From Endozoicomonas montiporae CL-33 (GTDB taxonomy: Bacteria > Pseudomonadota > Gammaproteobacteria > Pseudomonadales > Endozoicomonadaceae), in contig NZ_CP013251.1 in the NCBI RefSeq assembly GCF_001583435.1, positions 2,439,617 to 2,503,616 on the forward strand: DNA of 64,000 nt, written 5' to 3'. The first letter of the stretch is position 1, and each line of letters begins with the position of its first letter. Under the pieces are notes generated by a model, which worked only from the letters and a program-made list of their open reading frames with translations, ran no database searches and was not told the origin of the DNA. Below, in pieces: positions 21,264 to 30,916 of the stretch. A program made the position numbers and the translations under genes.

Positions 21264-21723
21264 ATAAAGAGTAGTAGCCGGGTATCGGCCATGTCAGCTG
21301 GGTGCCATAACTGGTGAAATAATCCAGTAGCGGGTGGGTGATGAGAACGGTGGCGATTAAAAGCCAGAGTCGTTTGAATGACCAGTCCGGTAGTGGTTTA
21401 AACCGATGGATAAGCCATGCGAGCAGCAAAGAGAAGGGGAAAAGTGTCAGCAGTGAGTGAGAAAAGCCCCGATGTTTAATCATGTTGCTGATGTCGTCAC
21501 CGTAATTGATGACAACGTCCAGATCGGGCAGGGTGCCGAGGACGGCACCTGCCAGCAGTACTTTACCCGAGCATCGCCTGCCGGCTATGGCACCGGCAAT
21601 CGTTGCTCCCAGGGCTGCCTGTGTAATTGAGTCCACAGCGTGTCTCTTGCATTAAATGTGTATTCTGCAAGGGTAGCGGATTTGAGTACTGAAATGCCAC
21701 AATTGTGAATTGCTGAAAAGGCT

Positions 21724-21990
21724 CTATTCCTCGGCCCATGGAAGTTCAGGCAGCGTATCGAGGTACTGACCGTAACGGTTTTCATTGAAGCTCATTCCGT
21801 CTTCGACAACATGGGTCATTTCCTGACCCAGGGCGCAGGCTATGTATTCCAGGGCTTCCTGCTCGGAATAGCCGGTCATGCGCAGTCGCATCAGGGTTTC
21901 TTTTACTTTGAGAGGATTGCCTTCGTTTAGCTGGTTTTTCACCACTTCGATGAGCATGTCGCCGGTGAAAAGGGCTTGATTGTCTGTCAT
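21724..21990 (-). CDS. small conserved-looking acidic protein, function unknown
   Basis: An 88-residue soluble protein with predicted helices (LKVKETLMRLRMTGYSEQEA, LEYIACALGQEMTH) and an acidic aromatic tail (QYLDTLPELPWAEE). It has its own ATG, GGACAGTAAG-rich leader and good codon pattern, so it is likely real. I do not recognise the family. It lies upstream of the hydrolase gene on the same strand, 88 bp away. Confidence 0.65.
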   Translation of the reverse strand: MTDNQALFTGDMLIEVVKNQLNEGNPLKVKETLMRLRMTGYSEQEALEYIACALGQEMTHVVEDGMSFNENRYGQYLDTLPELPWAEE

Positions 21991-22201
21991 GTTACTTACT
22001 GTCCGGATAGGACTGTGAAGTATATCAGTTCATCGCAATAAATAATTCTGAATTACACACTGATTGTACGAATTAGCTTTTTTTGTTTCGGGTTATTGAA
22101 TGAAAATTGTCAAATAATTCAAAAAAACAAGAGGATAAATTCACGATTGCCTATTAAGCTGCATGACCGGTAAAACTGTATTTATATTTGATCTGATTGA
22201 G

Positions 22202-23200
22202 ATGGCTAAAACAGTAGATGAAATCGCAAGAATGGCAGGGGTTTCAGTCACTTCGGTAAGACTGGTAATCAGCGGCCAGGACAAAAAGTACAGAATCAGT
22301 GAGCGTACCCGGGCGCGTATTCAGTCCATTATTGACGAGTATGGTTATTCAATTAACCAGACAGCCAGAAGTCTGAAGTTGCAGAGAACGCTGACTTTGG
22401 GGTTAGTGGTACCTCATTTGACTAACCCGGTTTATTCGCAGTTTGCAGAAGAGTTGGAAGCTTGTTGTCAGGCCAATGGTTATCAGGTAATTGCCGTTTG
22501 CAGCGATGATAATGAAACCGTAGAGGCGGAAATGACACAGAGTCTCATTAACCGGGGTGTTGATGGGTTATTTGTGGCTCCGCCCAGCCGGGAGAGGCAA
22601 AGAGCACTTCTGGAGGACAGAACCAAGCCCATTGTTTTTATTGATCGTGACTTTGGTTTTCCCAGTTGTATTTCCACGGTATCTGATGGTGAGGGAGCCG
22701 GTGTTTTATTGGGCAGGGCGCTTTCGGGTAAATTATCATCCGATGTTTATGTGTTGGCCGGAGATGATTCTCTGCCAACGGGTGGGAGTCGCATGCGTGG
22801 TCTGGTCAGGCAATTGGGAGAGTCGGGTCATCAGCTTGCTGATCACCAGATCAGACGGTCGGCCGATTGCACGGATGCTGCCGGTTTTGACCTGATGGCA
22901 GGAGTCTGCAGGGAATTGAATGCGCCTCCGAAGGCTCTGGTGACATTGGCGCTGCCAATGCTTGAAGGTGCAATGAGATGCCTGAAGCGGGGGTGCGGCT
23001 GTATTCCGGATGATATGCTGATTGGCTCATTCGATCATCATTCGATGCTGGACTTTCTGCCCAATCCGGCCTTTTCCGTGCGGCAGAATGCCGGGTCGAT
23101 GGCGGAAATGGCTTATAAACAGATGAGTTCTCTCATTGCCTGTACCGAGCCTGATCAGGTCAAGCAGGTAGTTGATGTTGAGCTGGTCAGGCATTTTTGA
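22202..23200 (+). CDS. LacI/GalR-family transcriptional regulator
   Basis: Start at ATG 22202 gives MAKTVDEIARMAGVSVTSVR, the canonical LacI helix-turn-helix N-terminus; an upstream in-frame ATG at 22163 would add 13 residues with no family match. The product has 332 residues: DNA-binding domain with hinge (about 1-60, ending YSINQTARSLKLQRT) and a periplasmic-binding-protein-like sensor domain (LGLVVPHLTNPVYSQFAEEL onward). Similar in layout to Cra/FruR. No sugar operon is next to it, so its targets lie elsewhere. Confidence 0.88.
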   Translation: MAKTVDEIARMAGVSVTSVRLVISGQDKKYRISERTRARIQSIIDEYGYSINQTARSLKLQRTLTLGLVVPHLTNPVYSQFAEELEACCQANGYQVIAVCSDDNETVEAEMTQSLINRGVDGLFVAPPSRERQRALLEDRTKPIVFIDRDFGFPSCISTVSDGEGAGVLLGRALSGKLSSDVYVLAGDDSLPTGGSRMRGLVRQLGESGHQLADHQIRRSADCTDAAGFDLMAGVCRELNAPPKALVTLALPMLEGAMRCLKRGCGCIPDDMLIGSFDHHSMLDFLPNPAFSVRQNAGSMAEMAYKQMSSLIACTEPDQVKQVVDVELVRHF

Positions 23201-23238
23201 GCGCTGAATGTTTTAAAAGAGCTTGTGAGTCATGGACT

Positions 23239-25650
23239 CTAAGCTATTTCAAACAGATGCCTGACCTGATCTGTCCGTGCAAAGCGTTTTACGCCGTACT
23301 GCTGATCGTCGAAGAAAATGACAAAGTTACTGTCGTTCACTTCAATAACGCGACCGGAACCAAAGATGCTGTGGCGAATACGGGCGTTTTTTTGCCATGG
23401 GGCATGACTGTCACCGGTTGCGTTCGTGTTCAGGGATGAAAGCACGACCTGTCGGGCGGGATGCGATCTGGCTTTGTGGTACGAGTGCTTTTTCTCCTGA
23501 CTCAGAATATCTTTTCGGGAAGGCGCTTTTGAAATGCTTTCTGCCAGCTCCGGACGTACGGCTTTCAGGTAAAGCCGGCTTTGTCGGCTCAGCCCGTTTT
23601 TTTCTATGGCTTGCAGCAGAGCGGTGTCATCATTGTTGTGCAAGTGTTGGCTGAAGCTGATCGCGGCTGGTAGTGACATTTCTGCCAGAAACCGGCTAGG
23701 CGTCACCTTTTTATCCTGTGCCCAGTTTGCAGACGGGGTGTTTATATCGCCAGCGCAGGTAAACAGGTGCAGTGTTTTTCTGGCTCTGGTCATGGCAACG
23801 TACAACAATCGTCGTTCGGCTTCCAGATTGTTGCCGGTGGAATTAGCCAGCTCATCGTCACGGACAAAAGGCCAGTATTTGCCTGTCAGTCCGGGGATAA
23901 AAACAACCGGCCATTCCAATCCTTTGGCGCGGTGGCTGGAGCTGAGGGTGATGATCTGGTTGCCGGCACGGTTTCGGGAACGTTCCCGGCTTTTCTGTTT
24001 TAAGGATGTGATGTGTTGATAGCATTCAGTCGGTGACGAATTTGTTTGCCTGATATAAGCCATCAGTCCGTCAATTGCCAACAGCTGCTCTTCTGTGCGC
24101 TGGTCGTTGAGGCTCATGGATTGCAGGCTGTCGCGCAACTCTGTCTGAATGATGTAGTTGTTCAGTAGTCGTGAGGCGGTTTCACTGTCGCCGTTTTTTT
24201 CCAGATAGCTCCAGACCTTTCCCCGTGCTGCCAGTTTTTTGCGCTGGTAGTCTGAAATACCGGTAATTTTTTCCGAATACTGTGACAATACCTTGCCATA
24301 GTCGCCTTCCAGAGTTTTCAACTGGTTGATTAACTGTTCTGTCAGGTGATGTTTCAAACCGATATGGGGCAGGGTCAGCAATCGTTGCAGGCGCTTCTGT
24401 CTCTGGTCAATGTTCATAAAATGAAGCTGGCTGCTGGATAGTTCCAGTGCGGCTATCAGTGCGTCGATTTCCGGGCGCTCAAACAGTGATGGACCGTCGG
24501 AATGATAAGCAATCCCCCGCTCCAGCAAGCTCAGTTCGATCGGGACGGCTTGTGCCCAGACCCTGACCAGTACGGCTAGAGACTCTGGCTCCGGCTGTTG
24601 CAGATGTTTGATCAAAGCGTTGATCAGGCTGTCGGTTTCATTCTGACTCTGGGTGATTTCAATGTTTGAAGGTTGATTGTTGTTGTGCGCCAGGCAGATA
24701 ACATTTTTTCGCGCTTTGTTTTTCGCTATCAGGTGACTGGCGGCCATGGCAATGCTGTGACCATAGCGAAAAGTATGGGGCAGGGTTAGCTGCGCAACAT
24801 TCGCCTGTTGCCCGAAGTCCTGTTCAAAGTGATTCAGAATGTTGTCAATGTTGGCTCCGGCGAACTCGTATATGGTTTGGTCCGGATCGCCCACTGCCAC
24901 CACCCGGGCTCTCTCTCCGGCAATCATTCGTGTGAACTGGTGCTGCAGGGTGGAGGTGTCCTGATACTCGTCCACAATAATGTAGTCCATTTTATTGCTG
25001 ATGCGTGGCAGGTACTCCGGGTGTTGTTGAATCAGACAGACTGTGTCGTACAGCATGTCGGTAAATGTGATTCGGCGGTGCTGGTGGCGCCATTGCTCAA
25101 AGGCGTGGAACACCTGCTGATAAAAACGGAATTCGTCAGGGTAGTGATTGTCTTTAAAAAACTGCTCCGGTGTGGTCAGGTACGACTTAACAGAATCGAT
25201 AAATTGAATGACGCTTTCAATGTATTTGGCGGTATCGCTTTTCAGGCGGTCTTTCATGCCATCCGGAGCAAGCTTGAAGATCAGGTCTTTGATCAGCAGT
25301 TCCGTTTCCTTTTCCCCCATGGGCTGTCTTTCGTAAGGGGGTCTGAGTCCCCACTGTTCCAGAGACTTTAGTAGTCGCAGGCCTGTTGAATGGTAAGTTC
25401 TGACTTCCGGAACCGCAGTGGCTTCTGGTAATGATGCCCTAATCAGTGACTGCAGCTTTTCGGAGAAGTCCAGTTGTGCTGATTTGTTGAACATCATCAC
25501 CATGGCACGTCTGGTGTCGGCGCCGGAGTGCAACAGGTTCTTGATGAGGTATGCGAGCGTGGTAGTTTTGCCGGAGCCTGCCACGGCAATGCAGAGGGCG
25601 TGTCCCTCCTGATAACGGGCAACGGTTTGCTGGTGAGGCGTCAGTTCCAT
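23239..25650 (-). CDS. UvrD/Rep-type superfamily 1A DNA helicase
   Basis: The product has 803 residues. Motifs in order: Q-motif LTPHQQTVARY at the N-terminus, Walker A AVAGSGKTTTLAYL at about 22-35, Walker B IIVDEYQDTSTLQHQ near 230, VAVGDPDQTIYEFAGA near 252, SSSHRAKGLEWPVVF near 570 and the motif VI region RRLLYVAMTRARKTLHLF near 612. The last 50 residues (NARIRHSIFGSGRVIEV) form a Tudor-like tail as in PcrA/UvrD. A 3'-5' helicase for repair or restart; it is distinct enough not to be named UvrD or Rep. Confidence 0.88.
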   Translation of the reverse strand: MELTPHQQTVARYQEGHALCIAVAGSGKTTTLAYLIKNLLHSGADTRRAMVMMFNKSAQLDFSEKLQSLIRASLPEATAVPEVRTYHSTGLRLLKSLEQWGLRPPYERQPMGEKETELLIKDLIFKLAPDGMKDRLKSDTAKYIESVIQFIDSVKSYLTTPEQFFKDNHYPDEFRFYQQVFHAFEQWRHQHRRITFTDMLYDTVCLIQQHPEYLPRISNKMDYIIVDEYQDTSTLQHQFTRMIAGERARVVAVGDPDQTIYEFAGANIDNILNHFEQDFGQQANVAQLTLPHTFRYGHSIAMAASHLIAKNKARKNVICLAHNNNQPSNIEITQSQNETDSLINALIKHLQQPEPESLAVLVRVWAQAVPIELSLLERGIAYHSDGPSLFERPEIDALIAALELSSSQLHFMNIDQRQKRLQRLLTLPHIGLKHHLTEQLINQLKTLEGDYGKVLSQYSEKITGISDYQRKKLAARGKVWSYLEKNGDSETASRLLNNYIIQTELRDSLQSMSLNDQRTEEQLLAIDGLMAYIRQTNSSPTECYQHITSLKQKSRERSRNRAGNQIITLSSSHRAKGLEWPVVFIPGLTGKYWPFVRDDELANSTGNNLEAERRLLYVAMTRARKTLHLFTCAGDINTPSANWAQDKKVTPSRFLAEMSLPAAISFSQHLHNNDDTALLQAIEKNGLSRQSRLYLKAVRPELAESISKAPSRKDILSQEKKHSYHKARSHPARQVVLSSLNTNATGDSHAPWQKNARIRHSIFGSGRVIEVNDSNFVIFFDDQQYGVKRFARTDQVRHLFEIA

Positions 25651-25759
25651 AGATGGTGATAGCGATTGGTGGTAAAAACCAGAGTAAAATCAGTTGGGTG
25701 GTGTGATTATTCTAACAGAATCCTTGGATTAGCGTTATCGCCGGGATGACAAACTAACA

Positions 25760-27405
25760 CTCGATGCTGCAGTTTTTGATATTTGAGGGAGAGCAGGAAA
25801 TGGCAGGGTGGCATAAGAGCAGACTACTACTGCAGCTCCGAATTCAAGCCTTGCGAGATTCCATCATAGCCACAGCAGCAGGTTGGAGGTAAGATCTCAT
25901 AGGAACTTAATAACCGTCAAGTGTCGTATCTTGCTAATTCGCCCATTACCCGTTGTCACTGCCTTTCTGGATGCTTTGAATGATTCGCTCAAGTCCATCA
26001 ATTCCTCTGCGCAGTTGAGTAGATCCCAGAAAGTGGCACTGGGCGTTTTTATCATGGGAATCGTGGTAACTAAAACTATTAACTGGGCTGCTTTTGAGCG
26101 CAGAAGCTTAGGCAGATTCAAAGCGACCCGTCTGTGCTGGATGTTTTATCAAGCAGAAATTGCATGGCAAAGCCTGCTACAGGCCAGCGTCAGAAATATT
26201 CTTCTACGCTATGGAATACAAAGTGGAACCCTTGCTATCGACGATACAGGAAAAAAGCGCACTAAAAGGACTTCAAAAATCGACGGTGCCCATAAGATAA
26301 AAGACAAATCAACAGGTGGTTATTTTAATGGGCAGGAACTGGTGTTTATGGTGCTCGTTACTGAAGTAGCTACCTTTCCAGTAGGGTTTCGCTTTTATAT
26401 TCCTGACCCTGAGTTATCTGCATGGAGGAAGAAAGACAAGGCGCTCAGGAAGCAAGGCATTCAGAAAAAAGAACGACCGAACCGTCCTGAGCCAGATCAT
26501 GTTCGTTACCCCACCATGCAGTCGTTGACGCTGGTTATGCTGCAAGAATTTGTTGATTCGTTTCCCAACATTACGATCAAAGCAATTCTCGCTGATGCAC
26601 TGTATGGCACAGGAGACTTTATGGATAAGGCTGCGGAAATAACAGGCGGAGCCCAGGTTGTCAGCCAACTGCGCTCGAATCAGAAAGTATCCAACCGAAA
26701 CCACTCGGAAGCGACTCTCAAAGCTTACTTTTCGCGCCAGAAAGGCGCTGAAACTCAACTCATAATACGCGGTGGCAAAGAAGAGCAGGTCACGATGCTG
26801 GCTGCTCGGCTGTATGTTAAGGCTCATGGGAAAAGACGTTTTGTTATTGCCCTGAAGTATGAGGGTGAAGAGGATTATCGCTATCTGGTGGCTTCAGATA
26901 TGTCATGGCGGCATACCGACATAGCCAGGATTTACACCTTGAGGTGGTTGGTCGAGGTTTTCATTCAAGACTGGAAAGCTCATTGTGGCTGGAACAGGTT
27001 GAGCAAACAGCAAGGTGCTGACGGATCGCAGCGCGGCGTGATCCTGAGCCTGCTGTGCGAACACATGCTGTTACTGCACCCTGAGCAATTCGTCCTACTG
27101 AAAAACAAACAGGCCGGAATGCCCGCAGGCTGTCTGATCGAACGCCTCAATGCAGAAGCCTTGCTTGCTACGGTGAAATCAGTGGTTGAATCGGAAGATC
27201 CAGATACCGAGCTTAAGGCTCTGGCCTTAGCCTTAGAGCATACTTTGCCCAAGCGGGAGTCGAGCAGGCATATGGCTGGTAGAGACCTGGGAGAACAAAA
27301 GGCAACTGACTCACTCAAAGCACACGCCCGGAAGTTTAAACTTTTAGATGCAGCTTAGAATCGAGATAAATACGTTACTTGTTTAGGTAAAACTGCAGCA
27401 TCGAG
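25760..27405 (+). mobile_element. IS element, 1646 bp, DDE transposase, 5-bp TSD
   Basis: Perfect 17-bp inverted ends CTCGATGCTGCAGTTTT at 25760-25776 and complement at 27389-27405. Target duplication TAACA at 25755-25759 and 27406-27410. It sits in the gap between the helicase gene and the 27607 gene and breaks no recognisable ORF. Confidence 0.9.
25883..27358 (+). CDS. IS4-superfamily transposase
   Basis: 491 codons in the longest frame from TTG 25883; the first ATG is well inside (26054), so the true start is a non-ATG codon that I cannot fix. DDE motifs: TLAIDDTGKKRT (first Asp), IKAILADALYGTGDF (second Asp) and YTLRWLVEVFIQDWKAHCG (Glu). Full length with no frameshift, likely active. 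Subfamily not assigned. Confidence 0.85.
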   Translation: MEVRSHRNLITVKCRILLIRPLPVVTAFLDALNDSLKSINSSAQLSRSQKVALGVFIMGIVVTKTINWAAFERRSLGRFKATRLCWMFYQAEIAWQSLLQASVRNILLRYGIQSGTLAIDDTGKKRTKRTSKIDGAHKIKDKSTGGYFNGQELVFMVLVTEVATFPVGFRFYIPDPELSAWRKKDKALRKQGIQKKERPNRPEPDHVRYPTMQSLTLVMLQEFVDSFPNITIKAILADALYGTGDFMDKAAEITGGAQVVSQLRSNQKVSNRNHSEATLKAYFSRQKGAETQLIIRGGKEEQVTMLAARLYVKAHGKRRFVIALKYEGEEDYRYLVASDMSWRHTDIARIYTLRWLVEVFIQDWKAHCGWNRLSKQQGADGSQRGVILSLLCEHMLLLHPEQFVLLKNKQAGMPAGCLIERLNAEALLATVKSVVESEDPDTELKALALALEHTLPKRESSRHMAGRDLGEQKATDSLKAHARKFKLLDAA

Positions 27406-27606
27406 TAACAGCACAGTGAAATAAAAAATAGCTGTACATATTTTTTTGTAATTAAAAGTGGTCTGCTGCACTGATTTTTATTCGCAACAGCAGGGAATGT
27501 CATAGTATTAGGTTTATTGACCAGGATTGCCTGATATTGCCTGCCATGCTGGATATGCACTCCATGGGGGCAATGGTTAAGAAGTACGGAGCAGGGAGGC
27601 TCAGAA

Positions 27607-28155
27607 ATGAAACAGCATCATTACCTGTTAGAAGACCTCAGATCGGCAGAAAATGCCGTGATCACACTGGAAAATGCGGGTGTGCAACCCAAGCAGATCC
27701 ATGTCTTTCACCATGACCATCTTGCCATGCAAAAGCGTCACCTGAATGATGCCAGCTTTATCAGTGAGCTGGATATTTTGCATGCAGGTGAGCGCGGTTT
27801 GCTGGTGGGTTTGTTTGCTGCCGGTTTGGTGGCATTTGTTGTCTGGGAGCTACTGGCCGGGCACGAAGTGGTCGCAATGATCAGTGTTTTTGCCGGTTTG
27901 GTGGCGATGGGTTTTTGTACCTGGCTGGGTGGCATGATTGGGGCCAGTAGCGATAACTATCGCATCCAGCCGTATCATGATCACATCCAGTCTGGCGGCA
28001 GCGTCATCATTGTTGATGTTGATCCGGGCAAAGAGCTGTTTGTTCTGGATACCATGCAAACCATGCATCCAGAGGCGATGCACAAGGGACTGAGCTCTTC
28101 CATTGATAATCCCATGGCGGGTGATTTCTTCCTGCGCAAGCACGCTGAATGGTAA
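27607..28155 (+). CDS. membrane protein of unknown function
   Basis: The product has 182 residues. The first 60 form a soluble alpha/beta region (YLLEDLRSAENAVITLENAG) like the YflT/stress-protein 17M-type domain; two membrane helices lie at about 62-105 (LLVGLFAAGLVAFVVWELL and VAMISVFAGLVAMGFCTWL); a soluble C-terminal part with GGSVIIVDVDPGK follows. ATG 27607 has GGGAGG about seven bases upstream. No gene partner. Confidence 0.7.
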   Translation: MKQHHYLLEDLRSAENAVITLENAGVQPKQIHVFHHDHLAMQKRHLNDASFISELDILHAGERGLLVGLFAAGLVAFVVWELLAGHEVVAMISVFAGLVAMGFCTWLGGMIGASSDNYRIQPYHDHIQSGGSVIIVDVDPGKELFVLDTMQTMHPEAMHKGLSSSIDNPMAGDFFLRKHAEW

Positions 28156-28204
28156 GAAGCTGTTCACGACCTTATTGAGGGCTGCAAATGTCGATTAATT
28201 GCCC

Positions 28205-28265
28205 CTGTTTTTTGATCTCATTCGTTGCGTAGCACCACTACGCGCCTCATGAGATCAAAAAACAG
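28205..28265. repeat. nested palindrome, 17-bp outer stem
   Basis: CTGTTTTTTGATCTCAT (28205-28221) pairs perfectly with ATGAGATCAAAAAACAG (28249-28265); inside, GCGTAG/CTACGC forms a second hairpin. On RNA it makes a long two-step stem. It may terminate the 27607 gene, but the structure looks like a dispersed repeat unit. Confidence 0.8.
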
Positions 28266-28361
28266 CAACAATTTCTCACCATTTTCGCTTTCCTCAAAAG
28301 ATCATGAGCAGCTTCTAATAAGCCGCTACAATAGCACCGGGTAATCGAGGAGGTTTGCCTG

Positions 28362-28811
28362 ATGCTTGTCGTTGTTGCCCGTTATTCATTCGCCTACGAA
28401 GCCTGGCTGGCCAGAGGGTTGCTGCAAGGTCATGGCATTCCTGCTTTTATATTCGATGAGCATCTGGTCACTATGAACTGGCTGTATTCGGATGCTATTG
28501 GTGGCGTCTGTCTGCTGGTGCCTGAGTCTTTTCTGGTCAGAGCGCAGGCACTCTTGTCGCAGGATTGCACCATTGATTGCACCATTGATTGCATCCTTGA
28601 TTGCAACGAGGAGCGTTATCGCTGTCATCGTTGTGGCAGTGATAATACCGAAATGCAGCTTTCGGGTAAGCGCTGGGCTTTCGTTCTCTTTTTGGTGGTT
28701 CAGTTTCCATTATTTCCCGTCAGGGAGTATTACCACTTTCTGAATTGTGGCTGTCAGAGTCGGCGGGTATCAAGAATGCCCGGATGTTACCCTGTTCCTC
28801 CCCCTGTCTGA
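28362..28811 (+). CDS. DUF2007-type protein with zinc-ribbon-like centre
   Basis: The product has 149 residues. The N-terminal 65 residues fit the DUF2007 putative signal-transducing domain (YSFAYEAWLARGLLQGHGIP, then LVPESFLVRAQALL). The middle carries a short repeat (CTIDCTIDCILDC, from a 12-15-bp tandem repeat in the DNA), followed by YRCHRCGSDNTEM, a Cys pair that may bind metal, and a membrane helix (WAFVLFLVVQFPLF). Strong GGAGG site before ATG 28362. Function unknown. Confidence 0.7.
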   Translation: MLVVVARYSFAYEAWLARGLLQGHGIPAFIFDEHLVTMNWLYSDAIGGVCLLVPESFLVRAQALLSQDCTIDCTIDCILDCNEERYRCHRCGSDNTEMQLSGKRWAFVLFLVVQFPLFPVREYYHFLNCGCQSRRVSRMPGCYPVPPPV

Positions 28812-29169
28812 TGTTTGCATTGAGTTGCAGGCGATGAACGTATTTGGGTTTTAATGTTGCACAAAATGCAGTCAAAGCTTCGCGTAGCTGCTGATCAGGC
28901 TGCGCTGAAGGTGGGTGAAGATGCTATTCTGATTCGGGTTAATTGTTGAGTGGTATCGGTAATGAACATCTCAGGGTCGGTACTACGTACGTGAACATTT
29001 TCTAACATGCGAAAGATTGACGATGATGCCTGCAGAGGACTGATTTTATTGAATGTTCGAAGCGTTTGAATGTGCTGTCACGCCATTCGGAAAGTACTTT
29101 CTGTTCAATTTTGATCCTCTCAGTATAATGCGCAGCCAGTTCTGCCCTCCTTCAAGGTGTTTTTTCCCC
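28812..29169. other. 358-bp intergenic region before nupC
   Basis: No gene seen. In-frame codons upstream of nupC (from ATG 29053) are open but lack family similarity, so I treat them as leader. The nupC promoter should lie here; no operator recognised. Confidence 0.4.
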
Positions 29170-30420
29170 ATGCAAGTTCTGATGAGTCTGGTCGGTATGG
29201 TAGCGATACTCGGTATTGCTTATCTACTTTCCGATAACCGTAAAGCTATTAACCTTCGTACCGTTGGTGGTGCCTTTGCCCTACAAGCACTTATGGGTGC
29301 CTTTGTTCTTTATATTCCATTTGGTCAGGATGTTCTGTCCGGCATGACGAACGGAGTTCAGGCTGTACTGAACTATGCCAGCGATGGTATTGGTTTTGTG
29401 TTTGGTGATCTGGCGAATTTCAAAGTCGGCTTTATTTTTGCCATCCATGTTCTGCCGGTGATTATTTTTGTAGCGGCTCTGGTTGCGGTTCTTTACCACC
29501 TGGGCGTTATGCAAAAGGTGATTGGTGTCATCGGTGGTGGTCTGCAGAAACTACTGGGCACCAGTCGTACAGAATCCCTGTCGGCAGCGGGTAATATTTT
29601 TGTTGGTCAGACGGAAGCACCGCTGTTGGTTCGTCCATACATTGCCAAAATGACACAATCTGAACTGTTTGCCGTGATGGTGGGTGGTTTGGCATCGGTT
29701 GCCGGTGCGGTGATGGCGGGTATTGCCAGCATGGGTGTTGATCTGCAGTACCTGATTGCAGCGAGTTTTATGGCCGCACCGGGTGGTTTGTTGATGGCAA
29801 AAATGATCAAGCCTGAAACCGAAGTGCCGGATGACTCTGCAGAAGCATTGGAAGATACTGACGAAGAGAAACCTGCGAATCTGTTTGATGCTGCAGCGGG
29901 CGGTGCCGCTTCCGGCATGAAGTTGGCGGCGGTCATTGGTGCGATGCTGCTGGCGTTCATTTCCCTGATCGCTATGACCAATGGCATTATGGGCTGGATT
30001 GGTGGCTATATTGGTCAGCCGGATCTGACCGTTGAAATGATTCTGGGCTACCTCTTCTCACCACTGGCCTTTATTATCGGTGTGCCATGGTCTGAAGCCC
30101 TGAGTGCCGGTTCTTTCCTGGGTCAGAAGATCGTTCTGAATGAGTTCGTTGCTTTCTCTAACTTTGCGACCTACGTAGATCCTGAAGCAGCAATGGCTGC
30201 GGGTGTCCAGGTGTTCTCCGAACATACACAGGCGATCATGACCTTTGCTCTGTGCGGTTTTGCAAACCTGTCGTCTATTGCGATTTTGCTGGGTGGTCTG
30301 GGTTCCATGGCACCTAATCGTCGTGCCGATATTGCCCGTTTTGGTCTGAAAGCAGTAGCTGCCGGCACGCTGTCTAACCTGATGAGTGCGACTATTGCCG
30401 GTCTGTTTATTGCTTTGTAA
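29170..30420 (+). CDS. nupC: concentrative nucleoside transporter, NupC/CNT family
   Basis: Inner-membrane Na+- or H+-coupled importer of nucleosides. ATG 29170 gives 416 residues starting MQVLMSLVGMVAILGIAYLL, matching the family length (about 416-418 in Vibrio CNT); the frame is open to 29053 but the extra residues do not fit. CNT motifs: GNIFVGQTEAPLLVRPYI near 180, the helical hairpin 1 substrate region, and later GVPWSEALSAGSFLGQKIVLNEFVAF and CGFANLSSIAI. A bidirectionally plausible terminator follows. Monocistronic. Confidence 0.93.
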   Translation: MQVLMSLVGMVAILGIAYLLSDNRKAINLRTVGGAFALQALMGAFVLYIPFGQDVLSGMTNGVQAVLNYASDGIGFVFGDLANFKVGFIFAIHVLPVIIFVAALVAVLYHLGVMQKVIGVIGGGLQKLLGTSRTESLSAAGNIFVGQTEAPLLVRPYIAKMTQSELFAVMVGGLASVAGAVMAGIASMGVDLQYLIAASFMAAPGGLLMAKMIKPETEVPDDSAEALEDTDEEKPANLFDAAAGGAASGMKLAAVIGAMLLAFISLIAMTNGIMGWIGGYIGQPDLTVEMILGYLFSPLAFIIGVPWSEALSAGSFLGQKIVLNEFVAFSNFATYVDPEAAMAAGVQVFSEHTQAIMTFALCGFANLSSIAILLGGLGSMAPNRRADIARFGLKAVAAGTLSNLMSATIAGLFIAL

Positions 30421-30437
30421 TCAGGCGTCGGTTCTGC

Positions 30438-30475
30438 ACACAAAAAAGGGTCGCTTAATGCGGCCTTTTTTGTGT
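30438..30475 (+). terminator. Rho-independent terminator of nupC
   Basis: ACACAAAAAAGG pairs with CCTTTTTTGTGT around a GC-rich inner loop containing TTAAT; T6 lies in the descending arm. Confidence 0.85.
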
Positions 30476-30616
30476 GGTGCGAATCAGTCCGTTTTGATGT
30501 GTTGATTCGGATCTGTAAAGAATGGCTCCTAGTCGGAAATGTTCTAAATAAAGCATCCTTTTTGTCGGTGATTTGTCTATTTTAGATAGCTAATAAGGAG
30601 CATAATTCTTCCTTCA

Positions 30617-30664
30617 AAAGATGTATCCAGCCAAAGATGTATCCAGCCAAAGATGTATCCAGCC
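30617..30664. repeat. three tandem copies of a 16-bp repeat
   Basis: AAAGATGTATCCAGCC at 30617-30632, 30633-30648 and 30649-30664, upstream of the secreted orphan gene. Could be slippage or a regulatory repeat; nothing decides. Confidence 0.9.
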
Positions 30665-30916
30665 GTTTATAACAAGGCTGGAATACGTGCAGTTGATAAT
30701 AATTTTGCTTTCTTGACGTGCTTTTATTCGGTTTTTGAGTGGTTTAGTGAAGTCTTTTGGCGTGTACGTTTGATAGAAGCATATATTTCAGCATTTATCT
30801 TGCCAGGTTGGTTTCTTCCGGTTTTAGTTCACAAAGGACTGTTTGCACCTTTATTGCCTGTCATAAATGGCGAAGGGTGGGTATTCGTTTCAGGGTTTCC
30901 ATGTGAAGGAGTTGTC

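Larger units (their letters stand above)
18905..21636 (-). pseudogene. membrane-bound metal-dependent hydrolase (YdjM/DUF457-like), split by an IS1380-type element
   Basis: The N-terminal part (ATG 21636 to about 21264) reads MDSITQAALGATIAGAIAGR and contains the metal-site motif HRGFSHSLL and ITHPLLDYFTSYG, hallmarks of the YdjM/YfhO-type membrane hydrolases. The C-terminal part resumes left of the IS at 19563 with SIFIIDPLYTLPLLIALG and ends at 18905. Removing the IS (19569-21263) and one copy of ATAAA joins 373 and 659 bases into exactly 344 codons, restoring GYYSLSSIFIIDPLY. The break therefore comes from transposition only. As it stands both halves are probably non-functional. Confidence 0.88.

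Noticed and set aside
30617..30664. Iteron-like tandem repeats as a replication origin or centromere
   Set aside because: Only three copies, no DnaA boxes or rep gene, and the parM-like gene is 27 kb away.
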